Assembly: GCA_905234425.1 (NCBI GenBank)
Contig: CAJOHR010000021.1
Location: 1 to 33,292, forward strand
Length of the DNA: 33,292 bases
Source of the DNA: an uncultured Oscillospiraceae bacterium
GTDB lineage: Bacteria > Bacillota > Clostridia > Oscillospirales > Oscillospiraceae
Direction: 5' to 3'
The notes under the pieces are model-generated. The model saw only the letters and a list, made by a program, of their open reading frames with translations, was not told the DNA's origin and made no database searches. Both the position numbers and the translations under genes were made by a program. Of the stretch, positions 30,815-33,292 are shown piece after piece (position 1 is the first letter of the stretch; the number at the start of each line of letters is the position of its first letter).

Positions 30815-32336
30815 ATGACGGGCGAAAAAAAGCCATCAAAGGGGATGGAATTGCTGCTGGGACTGCTGGCGGTTATATTCACCTGTCTGTACCCCTGCGT
30901 ATTCCTGTTCTCCGTCAACGCGGGAGAGGCCCGGGCGGTGGACATTCTGCCCTTCTTCCTGCTGTTTCTTGTCACGGCTCTGATCGGATTGGCGATCCTT
31001 TCCCTGATTCTGCGGAGCCTCAGCCGGGGCGCGGTCATGACCTGCCTGGGTATGCTGGTGGTGGTCAATTTCTCCATGGCCGCCGATTGGGTGGAACGTA
31101 AAATCCCCTGGTTTTATTCCAGATTTCAGCTTCTGCTGATTCTGGTGATCTTCCTGGCGCTTCTGTTCCTTCTGATCCGGAAAAAGCCCAGGCTCACGGC
31201 CCTCTGCGGCATCCTGGCCCTGACCTTCGGGGTCCTGACGGTGATGAGCCTGATCACGGCGGCGCCCAAGCTGATACAGTCCGCCGCCCCCCGAACGGAA
31301 CCGGCCGCAGCGGAGACGGAGGTCCTGACCGGAGAAAAGCGGAACGTCTACTACCTGCTCTTCGACGAGTACGGCGGTGATGAGAACCTGGAAGCCTATT
31401 TCGGCTTCGACAACCTGGAATTCTATGGGGAACTGGAAAAGCGGGGCTTCTCCGTCTCCCACAGCACCAGGAACACGGAATCCCTCTGGACCGACACCCT
31501 GGTGCCCAATATGCTGAATCTCGACTACATCCGATCTCCCCGAGAAGGTCCGCCGGTCCTATCTGGAGGCCCCCAGGCTCTCGGAGCTGTTTTTCGGCGC
31601 CGGCTACCAGGTCCAGCTTGTGAATCACCGGGCCTTCCTGCGAATCCACGGGGCAGCCGAGCTGACCCAGGGTCAGACCGAGGACAACATCTCCGAGCTG
31701 CTTTTCAACCGGAGCCTCTACAGCCGCCTGCCCTGGATCAAAGACCGGATCCAGCTCTGGATGTTCCAGAACTACCGGGACAACTACCGGGAGCCTTTGG
31801 AAAACGCCTTCCAGACCCTCCTGGACGCCCCGGCCACAGCCCAGGATGGGCCCACTCTGACTGTGAGCTATATCCAGTGTCCCCACGCCCCCTTCCTCTT
31901 TGACGCGGACGGGACCGTGCGGGATCTGTCCCAGGGCTACGGCTGGTACTGGAAGGACGAAAGTCTGTATCCCGCCCAGCTCCAATACGTGAACGCCATG
32001 ATCCTCCAGGCCGTGGATCACATTCAGGCCCAGGACCCGGAGGCCCTGATTTTCCTCATGTCCGACCACGGCGCCCGGGTGCCTCTCCACATGGTGGAGC
32101 AGTTCGGCGGCCCCCGATTCGACGCGGAGAAGGAGACACCGGTCATGCAGAGCACCCTGTGCTGCGTCTGCATTCCGGGACAGACCCTGGACATCGAGGG
32201 CGACACCTGCATCAACGCCGTCCGGAAGGCCCTGGACGCCGCCTTCGGCACCAGCCTGGGGACCGTGACGCCGAAAACCGGCTATGTACTGCCGGACTAC
32301 TATAACGCCCCGGAGTCGGATCAAAGGGAAGGATAG
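30815..32336 (+). pseudogene. Membrane sulfatase/phosphotransferase-superfamily protein, frameshifted
   Basis: The N-terminal part (30815 to about 31531) has four or five membrane segments (residues 12-155) and then the start of an alkaline-phosphatase-superfamily domain: VYYLLFDEYGG with a metal-site Asp, and TESLWTDTLVPNML, where a Thr is the likely nucleophile. The remainder (LPEKVRRSYLEAPRLSELF...LIFLMSDHGAR...YNAPESDQREG) is in the +1 frame and ends at 32336. Dropping one C from TACATCCGATC at about 31531 rejoins the two into one protein of about 506 residues. The full gene resembles membrane sulfatases/phosphoethanolamine-type transferases that modify cell-surface polymers. The ATG at 30815 follows GGAGG. 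yidC follows after 6 nt. It may be a pseudogene or an assembly error. Confidence 0.75.
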
Positions 32337-32342
32337 ACGAAT

Positions 32343-33292
32343 ATGTCAGTCATCAACACCTATATCGGCACCCCCCTGGGCTACCTGATGTACTTCTGCT
32401 ACCGGCTCCTGGGGAACTATGGTCTTGCCATCCTGCTTTTCACCCTGCTCAGCAAGGTCATCCTGCTGCCTCTGTCCGTGGTGGTGCAGAAGAACTCCAT
32501 CAAGATGATCCGCCTCCAGCCGGAGCTGAACCGGATCACCGCCGCCCACTACGGCGACAAGGACACCATCACCGACGAGACCATGGCCCTATACAAACGG
32601 GAGAAATACAGCCCCTTTCTGGGCATGGTCCCCATGCTGATCCAGATCCTCATTGTGCTGGGACTGATCCAGGTGATCTACCACCCCATGCAGCACCTGT
32701 TCCACCTGGACCGGAACCTCTGCGACCTGCTGGTGCAAACCGCCTCCGCCCTGCGGGGCGCGGAGCTGGGCGCCGGCGGCGAGCTCCAGGCCTTACGGAT
32801 GCTTCTGGACCCGGCCTATACCGGTGCGTTCACCGACGCTCTGGGAAATCAGGCGGCCTCCGTCATGGAAAAGGTTCAGGGCTTTGACACCATGTTCCTG
32901 GGCATCGACCTGGGCGAGGTGCCGGGCGTCACAAAGCTCTTTTCCCTGCTGGGCCTTGTGCCCCTGGGCTCCTGCCTTTCCACCTTCGCCCTGTGCTGGG
33001 CCCAGAACCGGGACAACGTGCTCCAGAAGGAGCAGAGCTTCCTGAGTCAGTGGGGTGTGACGCTGTTTACCGTGGCCTTTTCCACCTGGTTCACCTTCCT
33101 GGTGCCGGCGGGCGTGGGCTTCTACTGGATCGTCAGCAACCTCTTCGCCATCGCCAACCTGTACTTTATGAACCTGCTCTATCCCCCGGAGAAGTACATC
33201 GACTATGCGGCTCTGGAGGAGAGCAAGCAGGAATTGAACGCCCTCCGGGAACGGGAGGCCGCCCAGAAGAAAAAGCTGGAGCCCTATCGGGA
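32343..33292 (+). CDS. yidC: YidC/Oxa1 family membrane insertase (partial, runs off the window)
   Basis: Inserts and folds membrane proteins, alone or with SecYEG. The 316 residues in view hold the first conserved membrane segment (LGNYGLAILLFTLLSKVILLP), the cytoplasmic helix QKNSIKMIRLQPELNRITA, MVPMLIQILIVLGLIQVIY, a large extracytoplasmic loop with MFLGIDLGEVPGV, and VPAGVGFYWIVSNLFAIANLYFM, all in the usual order. A Lys stands where many YidC proteins have the groove Arg. The C-terminus is cut by the window end, after a Lys- and Glu-rich stretch. The ATG at 32343 lies 6 nt past the upstream stop. It is not in the rpmH-rnpA locus, so it is probably a second, specialised copy. Confidence 0.9.
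   Translation, partial: MSVINTYIGTPLGYLMYFCYRLLGNYGLAILLFTLLSKVILLPLSVVVQKNSIKMIRLQPELNRITAAHYGDKDTITDETMALYKREKYSPFLGMVPMLIQILIVLGLIQVIYHPMQHLFHLDRNLCDLLVQTASALRGAELGAGGELQALRMLLDPAYTGAFTDALGNQAASVMEKVQGFDTMFLGIDLGEVPGVTKLFSLLGLVPLGSCLSTFALCWAQNRDNVLQKEQSFLSQWGVTLFTVAFSTWFTFLVPAGVGFYWIVSNLFAIANLYFMNLLYPPEKYIDYAALEESKQELNALREREAAQKKKLEPYR

Noticed and set aside
31620..32336. Separate small gene starting at the GTG at 31620
   Set aside because: Coding similarity to the same superfamily domain begins upstream of it in the same frame and there is no ribosome site; it is the back half of the frameshifted gene.

Overview
The window is 33.3 kb of GC-rich chromosome from a spore-forming member of the Clostridia, most like the Oscillospiraceae. 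The evidence is spoIIP, the murB-rapZ-yvcK-whiA-dnaE order, a T-box leader in front of cysE-cysS, a yqhQ-prmC-recA-recX-rimO-pgsA run, strong AGGAGG ribosome sites with some TTG and GTG starts, and a YidC paralogue. The species assignment is inference. Almost all of the window is core genome. I see no phage, plasmid, CRISPR, integron or transposase gene.

Layout. 1-3.0 kb: adenosylhomocysteinase (-), spoIIP (+) and a small membrane protein (+). 3.1-7.9 kb (+): cardiolipin synthase, an acyl-CoA ligase, then pyrE-radC overlapping by 4 nt. 7.9-8.65 kb: a 713-bp gene-free gap between convergent radC and dnaE. It holds a bidirectional terminator, a 169-bp inverted-repeat element, and about 450 bp made almost wholly of back-to-back perfect hairpins. 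8.65-16.0 kb (-): murB, rapZ, yvcK, whiA, dnaE, the last four overlapping. 16.2-19.7 kb (+): a lipoprotein with four DxDGD-type loops, then an OmpR-type response regulator and its sensor kinase. 19.8-25.3 kb (+): yqhQ, a frameshifted prmC, recA, recX, rimO, pgsA. 25.3-29.0 kb (+): a hairpin-rich spacer, a cysteine T-box, cysE, cysS, and a short Old Yellow Enzyme-like flavoprotein with a C-terminal four-cysteine motif. 29.0-33.3 kb: a small Tic20/DUF4870-like membrane protein (-) diverging from an alanine/glycine:cation symporter (+), then a frameshifted membrane sulfatase-superfamily gene and a YidC/Oxa1 gene that runs off the end.

The genes serve envelope building (murB, rapZ/yvcK, cls, pgsA, sulfatase-like, yidC), sporulation and division (spoIIP, whiA), DNA replication and repair (dnaE, recA, recX, radC), translation (rimO, prmC, cysS) and cysteine, methyl-cycle and pyrimidine metabolism (cysE, ahcY, pyrE).

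The most unusual feature is the hairpin array at 8185-8634, which matches no feature class I can name. Next are the terminal-inverted-repeat element beside it, whose end sequence recurs next to the acyl-CoA ligase promoter, a second palindromic repeat at 16-42 and 25436-25464, and a direct repeat flanking the pyrE -10 box. Two conserved genes (prmC and the sulfatase-like gene) each carry one apparent extra base, which may be genuine or an assembly error.
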